From positions 2,049,108 to 2,113,107 of the forward strand of contig WNKI01000004.1 in the NCBI GenBank assembly GCA_015350385.1: a DNA stretch of 64,000 nt. Reading direction: 5' to 3'. Shown here in pieces: positions 22,332-33,789 of the stretch. Numbering within the stretch: position 1 is the stretch's first letter; each line of letters opens with the position of its first letter. The translations under genes were made by a program, and so were the position numbers. The DNA comes from Aculops lycopersici. Lineage: Eukaryota; Arthropoda; Arachnida; Trombidiformes; Eriophyidae. The notes under the pieces are model-generated. The model had not been told where the DNA came from. It searched no databases and was given only the letters and a program-made list of their open reading frames with translations.

Positions 22332-22734
22332 CTTGTTTGTTTCTTAAATGTGAGTTTCAAGTATTGTAAAGGTGAATTTAAATTTTAAAGTATCAATACG
22401 AATTTAGATTAAGATGGTGGCAATAGATGTATCGAAAAGAGGTCTAGTAAACACATAGAGTTTGGTGTGTTTTTGCCGTGTCCTTGCCCCCTTCAGCTTC
22501 GGTAAAGCAGCTTGCAAACAGCAAAGTCTCTGTAGACAGACCAAATCTCTGTGATATTTTGATCGCTGCTGTAAGCCGCGTGGTGGTGCGTCGTTCAAAA
22601 CAACACAAGTACGAGCAGAGGCCATGTGGTGAGGATCAAACTCGCGCTGAACTCTTGAGGTTCACCTGTCTCTAGTATTTAGAACCTCATTATTAGGATC
22701 TATTTTCATTGGTGGCTGTATATTGCAAGAAAAC
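22332..22734. promoter_or_regulatory. Putative bidirectional promoter between COX5B (-) and deoxyhypusine synthase (+)
   Basis: The start codons of two housekeeping genes face away from each other across 403 bp. There is no other gene in between, so the spacer should hold both promoters. I see no convincing TATA box. Confidence 0.5.
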
Positions 22735-23898
22735 ATGTCGTCCAATCAAGAGGTACCTCAAGGAACAGCCGAAGCTGTGCTTAAAGTTAGTTCAAAAGAT
22801 TATTGCGCCAATCTCAAGCGAGTTGAAGGCTACACATTCGAGGACGATAGAGGCAATCCAAAATTGGACTTTCAAAGGTTACTGGCAAGTTTAGCCACCA
22901 CTGGATTCCAGGCTACTAACTATGGTACCGCAGTTGATATAGTCAACTTAATGTTAGAGGAGCGTAAGAAACCGTTCACGCCTGACATGAGTATCGAGGA
23001 TGAGTTTATAAGGCCTCGAACAGGTTGCACCATCTTCCTGGCCTACACCTCAAACATGATCTCAAGTGGCATAAGAGAGCACATCAAATTCCTTGTAAAG
23101 CACAAGTTGGTTGATTGCCTTGTTACTACAGCTGGTGGTATTGAAGAAGATTTAATTAAGTGCCTCAGAATGGACACAGGTCCGCAAACGGATGCCAATA
23201 CTTTCATTGGCAACTTCAGACTTTCAGGTGCAAACTTGCGCGAGAACGGAATCAATAGGATAGGTAATCTACTTGTGCCCAACGACAACTATTGTAAATT
23301 TGAAGATTGGCTCATTCCAATATTAGATAAGATGTTGGAAGAACAGAAGGCGAGCAATGAATGTCTTGTTTGGTCACCATCAAAACTGATTGAAAGATTG
23401 GGAATAGAAGTGAATCACGAGAGTTCAGTTTGCTATTGGGCAGCCAAGAATAAGATTCCTATATTTTGTCCAGCCATAACCGATGGTTCGTTAGGTGATA
23501 TGCTACACTTTCACACTTTTAAGTCACCAGGTTTGATATTGGATATTGTTTCCGACATCAGGAGGATCAATACTTTTGCACACAACACTGAGAACAGCAA
23601 AACCGGTGCCATTATATTGGGCGGCGGAGTATCCAAACACCACACCATGAATGCTAATCTGATGAGAAATGGAGCTAATTACACGGTTTTCATAAATACT
23701 GCGGCCGAATATGATGGCAGCGACTCGGGGGCCGAACCGGACGAGGCAGTGTCCTGGGGTAAAGTGAGATCCGACGCAAGATCTGTGAAGGTAAACTGTG
23801 ATGCTAGTATAGTTTTCCCATTACTTGTTGCAACAACCTTCTTCAATCATGTCCAAGATTTAAGTGGAACTATTAAAACTAAGACCCAAGACGAATGA
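22735..23898 (+). CDS. DHPS: Deoxyhypusine synthase
   Basis: An intronless 387-residue enzyme (human 369). It uses NAD and spermidine to convert a lysine of the translation factor eIF5A to deoxyhypusine, in the cytosol, as a homotetramer. The active-site Lys that forms the imine intermediate is K343 in DEAVSWGKVRSDA (human K329). The second conserved Lys is K301 in GGGVSKHH (human K287). The NAD/spermidine-site segments VTTAGGIEEDLIKC, FCPAITDGSLGD and NTAAEYDGSDSGAEPDE are intact. The frame is open 4 codons further upstream, but that codon is TTG, so ATG 22735 is the start. Everything needed for activity appears present. Confidence 0.96.
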   Translation: MSSNQEVPQGTAEAVLKVSSKDYCANLKRVEGYTFEDDRGNPKLDFQRLLASLATTGFQATNYGTAVDIVNLMLEERKKPFTPDMSIEDEFIRPRTGCTIFLAYTSNMISSGIREHIKFLVKHKLVDCLVTTAGGIEEDLIKCLRMDTGPQTDANTFIGNFRLSGANLRENGINRIGNLLVPNDNYCKFEDWLIPILDKMLEEQKASNECLVWSPSKLIERLGIEVNHESSVCYWAAKNKIPIFCPAITDGSLGDMLHFHTFKSPGLILDIVSDIRRINTFAHNTENSKTGAIILGGGVSKHHTMNANLMRNGANYTVFINTAAEYDGSDSGAEPDEAVSWGKVRSDARSVKVNCDASIVFPLLVATTFFNHVQDLSGTIKTKTQDE

Positions 23899-24593
23899 CA
23901 ACATATCGTTTGTTAGTTTTGCGAAGTTCTAGTTGTTAGAAATGTGATTACACTTACAAAGTCGAACTTGTGCATTGCAATCTGCAAACGTGGAATCCAA
24001 CAAGTGGTCCTCGTTCGCGTTGGCGGTGATACAGTTTATGCGTTTGTTATGGTTGCGGTTGTTGTTTGTGTTGTTGTTTCGAATGTAAATTCTAATACTA
24101 CTGTAATTCCATTGCTATAATGCTTGAAATTTGCTCTTGTTTTGCCGTCGGGTGCCATGGAATTTCCGTAGTACCATGACTTTGTTTGCTTGTCGGTCCG
24201 TTCATCTCGCGCGTGATGATACCCGCAAGCAAGAGAGATGAAATGGCAGCGGTATCAAGTGACACCATGATCATTCAAATTTAAGTTGCTCATTCAAGTT
24301 ACAACTTCTGAACCAACTCTTTCAATCTCTGATCTCAAATTATTATATTTTTATAGCCTAACATAGCACGACAACAATATTCGCAAGAGAAATAGCAGTT
24401 TTGCATTAGCTAATTCAATCTGAACAGAGGTAATAGGGGTTCATTTCGGATTCATAATGAGATAATCTTATTGTTTAGTCGAGGAGCTTTTTTTGGAAAT
24501 TGTATTTACCCTTGAGACAGGAACTTCAAATCTTAAGCTGCAAATCTGAAGATATAAGCTGGAGACTCTTGAAACAATCACAACATCAACAGA
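23899..24593. other. Intergenic spacer between DHPS and the PDZ gene
   Basis: AT-rich sequence without a supportable open frame. It should contain the DHPS 3' UTR and the promoter and 5' UTR of the PDZ gene. No repeats of note. Confidence 0.6.
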
Positions 24594-24959
24594 ATGAATG
24601 GCTATGAACCGGGTGATGAATTCCAATGCTTGAGTATTAGTGTCACCGTAACCAAGCTGCCAGTTTGGGACACCAACCAAGGCGTTGAAGTCCTCAAGTC
24701 TGGCTTCTCAATTGCCGGCGGAATTGACCAAGATCACACTAAATCTCCGCAACAATTTACAGAAGCTGGAGTGTATATAACCAAAATTGACCCTAATGGG
24801 GCAGGAGCACGAGCCGGCCTCGTACCAGGCGATCGGATACTTCAATGTAACGGTCACGACTTCACCCTTGTAACTCACAAGCGGGCCGTTGAGTGTATAC
24901 TGAAGTATCCCGTTCTGGAAATGCTAGTTTTGAGGAGGGGCGATAGCATAAACGTTTAG
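24594..24959 (+). CDS. TAX1BP3: TAX1BP3 (TIP-1)-like single PDZ domain protein
   Basis: An intronless 121-residue protein that is almost entirely one PDZ domain (about 15-117). The carboxylate-binding loop is GFSI (37-40), followed by AGGIDQD, a hallmark of TIP-1. GARAGLVPGDRILQCNGHDFTLVTH gives the rest of the fold, with His95 opening the peptide-binding helix. The family lacks other domains and acts as a natural antagonist, masking the C-terminal PDZ ligands of partners such as beta-catenin, rhotekin and Kir channels. The length matches vertebrate TIP-1 (124). Confidence 0.92.
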   Translation: MNGYEPGDEFQCLSISVTVTKLPVWDTNQGVEVLKSGFSIAGGIDQDHTKSPQQFTEAGVYITKIDPNGAGARAGLVPGDRILQCNGHDFTLVTHKRAVECILKYPVLEMLVLRRGDSINV

Positions 24960-27868
24960 AGATTAGTGTGGCAACAACAAGTGATCTTTGTAATGGCACT
25001 TATTTACCCCACCCATCACCTTTACCTTTGCACAAACCGTGGCGGCTGTAGCAGCAGCACTGAAAACAGTAACCAACGCCAAGACTTTAGAGCAATTAGA
25101 GTGTCATAGCAACAAGTAAGGCGAGAACAAAACCGTTGATAATGCTTGGACACTGACCTTACCAATTCTCGCAACTTCCTTGGTACCTTTCAGCCAAGGA
25201 AAATAACGAAGACATTTCAGGAGAAATCCGCCATTACCACCAGCAGCACCATCAATGCGATTATTTATAAGAGAGCACAATATAAGTAAATAAACTTTAT
25301 AAGTTGCCTTCTTCAACCAGTGAGGCAAAGCATCTGGTTATTGTTGCTGCTTATGTAGATAATTGCACGAAATGATATTCAAAATCATAAATTTTCCCTC
25401 GAACTTCAGCTGGCTAATCCCTTAAAACTGGAGTGCAATTTCCTCTGTATCTCTCCCACCTTGCCTCTGTTAGTTATGGATGCGCAGCTAATGTTATTTG
25501 CAATCTCAAGACCTAACAACGAGGTAACAGAGATAAAAGGCCTTTATCTTAGCGGGGCAGTTCACACAGCCTACTCATGGATAAATGGGCATTTGTCGAT
25601 CAGGGAAAGAGAGAGAAGGCTACTGCCGCGACCAGCAGCGGCAGCATCCGCAGGTTAGGCAACCTGTTGCCGCAAATCTGCAGGAGAGTGCCAAAGTTAC
25701 GCTGCCGCATCATCTAGCCCTCGGCATTTTTAATGATCTAGGTGGCGCCCTAAGAGGGGTTGTACTAGATGCAGTGGTAGTGTCATTCTAACACCATCAG
25801 TGTCTAACCTTTGGGCTTGTAGAGAAAATTAAACGGTCTACTGTTACATTGAAGGGCGCGACCTGTTGTTGTTGTTGCCGCTGCTGCCTTGAATTTGGAA
25901 CCACTTGTTGTTTTAACACCAATAGGCTGAGATAAACCAACAGCAGGTTCCATGATGAAATTGAATTGATACCGTAGTCACTATATCTGAAGTTAGTAGA
26001 AGCCTTTAGTGTAAGTTTTGCCACAGTGGCCACATTTTTGAGCAAATAATTTCCTAGTAAAGAGTATCATACATCATTTTCGTGTCGTGCGCATCGACCA
26101 ATCGGTTGCTGCCACTTTTCAGCTGGATTCCCTGAGGCGCCATCGACACACGGACAACGCTGATCGGTTACATATCCACTCTCTCGCCGCCTTGATTGGC
26201 CAGGTATCAAGGCACAACAGGGATATCAGCAAGCAGCGAGAGAGAGAGAGAGAGGCAGCTGACATCGAGCGGCCAGCTCGAGTTGGCTACAAGTGGTTGC
26301 TAAAGCATGTAACAAGTGGCAATAAGACGAAAAGTGTGATCTGCCACCGCCGTAGCTGCCATCGGGACCTGTGTAGGTATCGCCAGTTTTGGATTGGAAC
26401 TCAAAGGTTCAAGACTCGGATCTCTCGAGGTTGAAAGAGCTGCGAAACTCCTTAGCTTTTACTGATCAGCATAATGACAGTCTCAATCGATTTGAGTTGG
26501 CCGATAAGGTTTGTTTGCTAGTTGGCTCGCCGGGTATCGAGTTGATAGTGCAAATATTGGCAGCTGTAAATCGCAAACTGACGAAGTTGACCCTAAAGAC
26601 CACGCCAGGTAATCTCGCAATCAAGGCTCAAATTGCCTGGGGCAAAATAAATCAGTTTGACCAGCACAGCGGCAGGCGTCGTTGTCCTGTTTCAACTCTT
26701 CAGCATCCTCATCTCAATTGGCCAGCAAGCTTCCGTTAAGTTACCTTGATGCCGATAGTACATGCAAAGACCTGTTGTCGTCTACTGGAAACTTTACTCT
26801 AAAGGCAAACTGTTTCCACTTCGTTTCTCTGAACGGGAATCGCTCCTTTCTCGAATGCAGCTAAAGCCCCAATCAATTAGATAATAATTCAATACACTTG
26901 ATTGATTTCTATTACAGATAAAAGATCATGATTTTAAGCTTGGCTTTAATTCAGACTGTTACTTCGTCAAATCCATTAGCTGAAGCCATTTAGTTTGATT
27001 GCCCAACATTACGATTGGTTTACCTTGATGGATAGTCGAAACGTTTACCAACCTACAAAGAGAGATCTACTCACTAGAATTCCAATTTGAAAGCAAAACT
27101 ACTCGTGTGGCCGGCTGATTGCAATGAACCCCTTTACTTTAGAGGTTGTAGTTCAATGCTAAATAAATGGGATGTCATTGCCAGAGAGACAGGCGCACAA
27201 AATCAGGTCATGAAATAATGAAGTGGACATTTGTTTAGTGAGAAAACCAAGTAGCTCGATGGTTTTGAAGTAATTTCAGAAGTCTGTGAGCGGATTTTCC
27301 CTCCAAACATCTGACAGGTTTTGAAATTGTGCACTTCCGTTTGGGTTATAAACAAAATCACGTTGATGGCTAGTACTTTGCCATAAAAGCAGATCGACCG
27401 GTCAAATAGAAATAGAGTGATCGGTTAACAGCCTAAGTGCTGATGGAATTTCTTTCGCAAGAAAATCTTGCGGAAACTCCCACTAATTGGATCTGATCTG
27501 TATCTTTGAGTTGACTAACATTACGAATGAAAGTCGTGCAATTGATGAAAAGTGCTACTCCCGAAATAGAGCGCAATCCGACAAGCAAATTGAGATAGAT
27601 TTGGTTGAGATGGTGATTCAAGTAAAAAAGTTTGGCTCGAAATTGTGAAAGACGCCTCAAACGATGACGGAAGTCGTGGTTTTTGTGTAAATTAGAAGAT
27701 CTTGTTGAATGAGCATTAGAAAGGAAGGTTGTTCGGCAGGAAAAGTAATCTTGCACCGTCGGGGAGTTTATCATTTCAGCTAACAGACTTATTGGAGTCG
27801 GTCACGATCAAGAGAGGTACCCAAAACGGTCGAATACCAAGACCAACGATGACTCTGAACCCTGTGAG
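24960..27868. other. Intergenic region, left part of an 11 kb gene desert
   Basis: No gene I can support. Short open frames near 25.46-25.79 kb, 25.80-26.05 kb (-) and 26.09-26.86 kb (+) contain some protein-like runs, including a hydrophobic stretch near 26674-26725 that could be a helix. They lie in conflicting frames with stops between them. They may be decayed gene or transposon fragments. A short (GA)n run lies near 26238-26253. Confidence 0.45.
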
Positions 27869-28593
27869 CAGTGTCTCGAGGCTTGATGGAGTTCTTGTCG
27901 AAATTTGGTGCAAGAACTTCTACAGGTAGAGAGATGGTTGTCATCACTAATATTAGAACCAGTTATTACGCCGACAAGAATCAATTCTAACCCATTCGTT
28001 ATCCCCAAATTCCAGAAGGCACCCCGCCGAGTCTGCTCACATTGGCAGTGACGAACCCTCGAAACCGTCGGTCGGACTTTACCTTTGCCGACGAAATGCA
28101 ATCCCAGTTTCCGGCTTCCGAGCCCACAAACGCATTCCTAATAGCATATGATGCTAGCTTCTTTGCTGACTGTTTAGGTTGGCTGTTGACGTTGTTTGTG
28201 GCGAAAAAATGTCTTAGATAACATTTGTATCTCGAAAACTAAGAGCGATTGCATGATGCCGACTCAACCGGAAGCTCAGAATGTAGCTTCTGAGAAGGTT
28301 GCAGTGTTTATTTCTAGTGTATCTTGCTTAACTTTTGCAATACAAGTGTCATCTAGAAACGGTTTTGATCGTTTTGATTGGAGCACTTTGGCGGATCGTA
28401 TCCGGTCGCATTGCACACTGTTGTGCCTTTTGAAAAGGCTGCACCTTGATTTAAGGCGCTAGGTCATCGAGGGCCCCGGCGCGTTATTGATCGAACCAGA
28501 GAGCTAGTTTTTGGAGATTGTGCGCAGGACTAGATCTGAAGCAGGAATATGCAAGAACTAATGGTCGTGAGAGTCTGGATGTCTGCTAAATTT
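27869..28593 (+). repeat. Inverted repeat copy A (725 bp), partner of 33065-33789
   Basis: This segment is the reverse complement of 33065-33789 with only scattered substitutions and equal length. For example the stretch encoding the 88-codon frame 28196-28462 is essentially identical in both copies. Outside these limits the flanks differ. The copies are separated by 4471 bp. Confidence 0.93.
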
Positions 28594-29060
28594 TGAGGAA
28601 TTTCATAACTTCGGAGGATCCAACTTCTAAGTTAATCGAGATCTCTCAAATCAAGTTTCGGTTTTATGTTCAGTATGAAATGGCCTATCCTTTATGTATA
28701 TATACTAGAAGTATGCCATTAGAGAATATTACGCATGAAGAATTCCAGTTTTAGGGGCCTGTTGAAATTTCAGACGATCCGGATACGATGTGGATGCCAA
28801 ATTAATGTGGCATTATGTATGCCTCAGTTGCTCGCTTCGTGGCATATTTTACAAAAGTATCGTGCTAGTGGTTTCGTTGCTGATTCTAGTGAAGCATCTC
28901 GATGGGGCCTCCACAGCTACTGCTCGAGCACTTGTTGATATAAATAAGATTTGACTTGTAACAAATGCTGCCAAATCCTTTCTGATGATCCCTACAAGAG
29001 TATAGCAGGAATTCTCGTGATTAGAGCTCGATTTGCTCAAGGGAAGCATGTAGCCGGACA
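27960..29060 (+). mobile_element. Degenerate retroelement-like sequence, possibly BEL/Pao-type
   Basis: Conceptual translation across several frames with stops gives fragments that recall a BEL/Pao polyprotein. One is FDRFDWSTLADRIRSHCTLL at the position of the conserved segment before the integrase. Further on, a GYDVDAK...YVCLSC-like piece near 28.78-28.86 kb recalls the start of an integrase core. The reading frames are broken several times and no terminal repeats are seen. This is my reading of weak similarity and could be wrong. Confidence 0.3.
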
Positions 29061-32000
29061 ATGAGAAATGAGATTATTTTGAAGAGAAACCGAGAAGCTG
29101 TTTTGATCTCGTCGTCGTCGTTTAATTTCACGGTCAAGCTTAAATGGTTCAGATAAGTGAGAAGAAGAAGAGGAGAAGGATATCAAGCTGCGCAGCTAAT
29201 CCAATATTTACAACCGACATGAGGAATGGATAACACAAGTACCCAAGGAACCAACCTACCTGTTGCTCTGAATGTAAGCCACCAAGCTTCTATTGGGCAT
29301 TGAAATTGGAATTGGAATTGAAATTGAAAGCGAGCAAGCATAATGACGATGCTAATCAGAAGACAGAAGGACTATCACAAGCAAACTTGATAGGGACTGG
29401 TGGCCGTTTGCAACGAAGACACGAGAGTACAGGTGGCAGGGGTTTGTTTTGACAGGTAACTCGGCGCTTAGTTTGCTGCCGACTAACCGGCCGGCCGGCC
29501 AAAAGACAGCAAGTCACCTGTTGCTCTTCTTCTTCTTCACCTGCTTCCTCCAACGCCATTGCTGCTGTTGCTGTTGCTCATCTCGCGAGTTGCGAATCAT
29601 CTGATTCGAGATTCACTTTGGAAGTGAGGAGGCGAAAAAACTAGAAATATTATGCTTGTTTCTAGTCCATTCATCATGCACTAAATATTGCGAGTCACAA
29701 TTAGCGCGCAAACTAACCGAGTCTCTGGTCTCTCGTCTCGCATTCAAGGTTAGGAAACGCAACTTACTGGCCGCCGAATGAATAACTCGCTAACTAAGCG
29801 ACTGGCCAAAAGTCAGCAACAGCGAGTAGAACTAACAGAAAGACCACCGACTATGCTCTTTTGATACAGAAGACCGAGACACTGACACTGTTGCCGTTGC
29901 TGTAACTGATGATGTCGCTGACGCTTTGCGAAACCTTCAGGTTAATCATCTATCTTTAAATTTCGCCTCGTTTGCTTCTCGGTCTCAGTCTCCTGCAAGA
30001 GTTTTCATTGGAATGGCGACTATTTCAAAACTGCTCAAACTTTCAGGTTGCCCACCTGCTGAAATCATTTGGTCGCTTGGAGGAGATGGCGAGAAATAGG
30101 TGAGTGCAAATGAACCAGGCAAAAAGTTACCTGTCCGAATCAATCTTGCGCCAGTCGCCCCTCCAGCAGCTGACTGCTCACCACTAACCACTGACTACTG
30201 ACCACAAATGCGGTTGCCGTTGCCATTGCGTCATTTGCTTGTTGATTTGAATTCTAATCACAACAAGAACATGCTTCCACATTCATAAAGATGGAAAAAG
30301 AGGAAGAGAAAGAGCAAACAAAAATGTTTTGCGCCCACCAATCAGCTTGTCGAAGCGCGTGAGTTCGGCTCTCGCACCAACTTTTGGCTAGAATCCCTCC
30401 AGTTAGACTTCAGCCAACTAAGGCGCCAAAGTCCGACTAAAGTCGAGTCGAGCCTAGTATTCAACATTGGCAGCAAGTTATGTGTAAAGTGATGATGCTT
30501 CTAATGAGATCGCTTGCTAACCACTGGATAGTTGACCGATCGAATCGTCGGCCGGCTAGCTTGCTACCTACCTACCTGGCCGGCACCGCTGCTCAACAAG
30601 TGGCAGCTGAATAATATAACAGCTACTGAATTGACCAAATCCAAGCGAACCCCTGGAAGTCGCGGCGCACCGCGTCGATTCAACAGGTTGTTGTCTGTCG
30701 TCTTCTTCGTCGTGCCCAAGCTTGAGATGGTTGAAATCAAATAAACTCTTGGCGCGCCGTCGAGTCTTTGCTTGCGCCATTTTTCACAGTACAACTATGG
30801 AATTCGAGTGGCCAGGTACGGACTTTGCGCGAAAATTGCAAAACCTTTCAGGTGGAGGCGAGCAAAGCGTTAACATAAACATTGAAAATAGCAGCATTGG
30901 CTTAGTAAAGAGACAAGCTTTTGGCGGTAGTAATAGTAGTTGGTGAATCTAGCCAATAAATTAGCTCTCATTTGAATAAAATGATGCTTCAGGTTGCCTA
31001 TCTTTAAATCTCCGCTGCCTGTTCAGTTCAGTTCGGTTCAGTTCAATTCAATTGGATCCAAATAAATTCAATGAGCTTTCTACTTCAACTTTGCAAAAAT
31101 TTGAATCAACTTGAATTTTCTCGAGTTGGCGTCAAGTTTTTTGCTTGGCTAACTCTAGGACTGATCTCTAATCTCTCAGGCCCCCACTCATTTGAGCGGA
31201 ATGAGCTTACCGCTTTCTGTTTTAGGCGAGAGTTGAGCTAACTCTTCGGTAGGTTTTTAGTCAAAAATAACATCATGTCTATGGAGTTGGCTGAGAGAAG
31301 AAATTGAATGAAAATGGAAGCCGGATATAAGAATAGAAAGAAATCGGCCAACTAATGCCAAAATTAGCTGTTAACGACATGCGGCGAGATTATTTCGTGT
31401 TGGCCAGTCGGTCAGTCGGTCGGCCCATTGGCCCTCTAATCGTAATGGTGATAGTATTAGTAATAAAGGTAATAGCAAGGGTAATAATAATAATAAAAGT
31501 AAAATTTATAGCAATAATACTAATCCGACTACCGAGATGATGATCATGAGGAGCTCAATTTCAATTACTAGGCGCAAACACCTAGTAAATCATTGGATCA
31601 GTTGGCCTAAAGTTCCAGCTAGACGCCTTTTAGTATCGTTACCTGAGCGCCCAAACATAAAGTGAGCTGACATGCGGACAGCAGTGGTGGCGGCGGCGGC
31701 GGCAGCTCCCACTTGCTGCACTGGTCAACAACAGCTTGCCCGCTGCACGCTTGACAGGTGATAGCCGCACTTAGGCTCACATGGTTGCCATTGCCACTTC
31801 TCCTTTTAGCCTCCAGACCAAGGATCCAGCGCCTGCAACTTTGCTCCCGCGGGCAGGCTAGGCTCTCTGCTAACCTGTGCCTTACCTGCCTTGAGTCTAT
31901 TCATCTATTTAGTGGTTGCTGCGATACCAAAGCTTGAGTGTAATTTATTCCGCTCTCAGTCTCATCGAGTTTAGTATCCAGCCCCCAAAGCCAAAGCTCA

Positions 32001-33064
32001 GCACTCGTTTTGTAGTACCGAGGGCAGGGTTTTCAAGTTTTTCGGGGAGAATGGAAATAAAATTGAACTAACATGATTCTCTGGTGGCGAATGAATAGTT
32101 CTAGTTTCTTCTTCATCGTCTTCATCTTCATTTTCGTCTTCTCCTTCTCCTTCTCCTTCTCATAGAGTCCAGCAGCACGACGCTCGTTTCCAGTTAGGTT
32201 ATTTTTAAGACCTTAGTCGGCGAGAGTTCTAAATGGATATTTCGCCACCATTACGCTACCACTACTTTGTGACGCCGGCCACAGTTGGTTCAGTTGCCTA
32301 GTTTTATTCTGAGGCTATGATGAAATACGACGAACGTATGGCAAACGAGAGACTCCGTTGCTCCACTAAACCGAAGCAGCAGCAGCAGCAACTCAGATTT
32401 AGAATCCGGCAAGAGAAAGAGAAACGGCAACAGCTAGTTTGAGATTGCATTAGTGAATGGCGTTAAAATGATCATTGGATTAATTGAAATGCCCCACTCA
32501 ACTTTCAAGCAAACGAGCCGGCAGCAAGTGGCACTCACCTGCGTGTCCGCTCACCTGAGCTCCTACCGATATTGTAGTTACGAGCTAGCTGGCTAACTAG
32601 CTCTGTTCAGTTAGCTAGCTAGACTCATTCACTCACCAAGCGACACTCAGGCACTAGCAACGGCTAAAAGTAAAACACCTTCGGCGGCTCGGCGGTAAAG
32701 GCGAACGAAGACAACGATTCAGTTGAGGCAAACTGTCTGCGCCGAGCCCGAGCCTGAGTCTGACCTTATGCTTCGTCATGCCATTAGCTTGAATGGTAGG
32801 CGATACATAAAACCGATGCTTAGGTTGCTCTCTCAGGACCGATCTTTAGACTCTTGCATGCGCATTCGGCGTAAGCTTGCACCCTCTGGTCTCCCTGATT
32901 TTTAGTAAATTCCTCGAGCCATAGTTCACAATGCACTAAGATATAGTATAAAAAAATACTTAATAAACCCACTGTACCACGATCAACACGAAGCTGAAAA
33001 TCGCATCTCGATATACTGACTGGTTCCGGGTTTGTATCCCCTAAAGAGTCACTTTGTTTCCCCG
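28594..33064. other. Spacer between the inverted repeats; no supportable gene
   Basis: About 4.5 kb of unique-looking DNA. Open frames are short and conflict between strands. The sequence is rich in CAGGTA/TACCTG and CAGGTG/CACCTG words. It also contains a run of GGCC units near 29490, a CTTCTC-rich tract near 32115-32160 and CTAGCTAG-type words near 32580-32620. It may be regulatory for the downstream PTB gene, but nothing in the sequence proves it. Confidence 0.45.
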
Positions 33065-33789
33065 AAATTTCGCAGACATCCAGACCTTCACGACCATTAG
33101 TTCTTGCATATTCCTGCTTCAGATCTAGTCCTGCGCACAATCTCCAAAAACTAGCTCTCTGGTTCGATCAATAACGCGCCGGGGCCCTCGATGACCTAGC
33201 GCCTTAAATCAAGGTGCAGCCTTTTCAAAAGGCACAACAGTGTGCAATGCGACCGGATACGATCCGCCAAAGTGCTCCAATCAAAACGATCAAAACCGTT
33301 TCTAGATGACACTTGTATTGCAAAAGTTAAGCAAGATACACTAGAAATAAACACTGCAACCTTCTCAGAAGCTACATTCTGAGCTTCCGGTTGTGTCGGC
33401 ATCATGCAATCGCTCTTAGTTTTCGAGATACAAATGTTATCTAAGACATTTTTTCGCCACAAACAACGTCAACAGCCAACCTAACTAATCAGCAAAGAAG
33501 CTTGCATCATATGCTATTAGGAATGCGTTTGTGGGCTCGGAAGCCGGAAACTGGGATTGCATTTCGTCGGCAAAGGTAAAGTCCGACCGACGGTTTCGAG
33601 GGTTCGTCACTGCCAATGTAAGCAGGCTCAGCGGGGTGCCTTCTGGAATTTGGGGATAACGAATGGGTTAGAATTGATTCTTGTCGGCGTAATAACTGGT
33701 TCTAATATTAGTGATGACAACCATCTCTCTACCTGTAGAAGTTCTTGCACCAAATTTCGACAAGAACTCCATTAAGCCTCGAGACACTG
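33065..33789 (-). repeat. Inverted repeat copy B (725 bp), partner of 27869-28593
   Basis: It carries the same 88-codon frame as copy A on the minus strand (33196-33462). Visible differences from copy A include CTCAACC versus CACAACC near 33394, a small cluster near 33487-33515 and a few bases near 33625. No length difference is apparent. The right end abuts a short AP-3 sigma-like segment (see findings). Confidence 0.93.

Noticed and set aside
28196..28462. 88-codon frame conserved in both inverted repeat arms
   Set aside because: Its initiator would be TTG, an in-frame stop lies just upstream, and identity between arms reflects recent duplication rather than selection on a protein.
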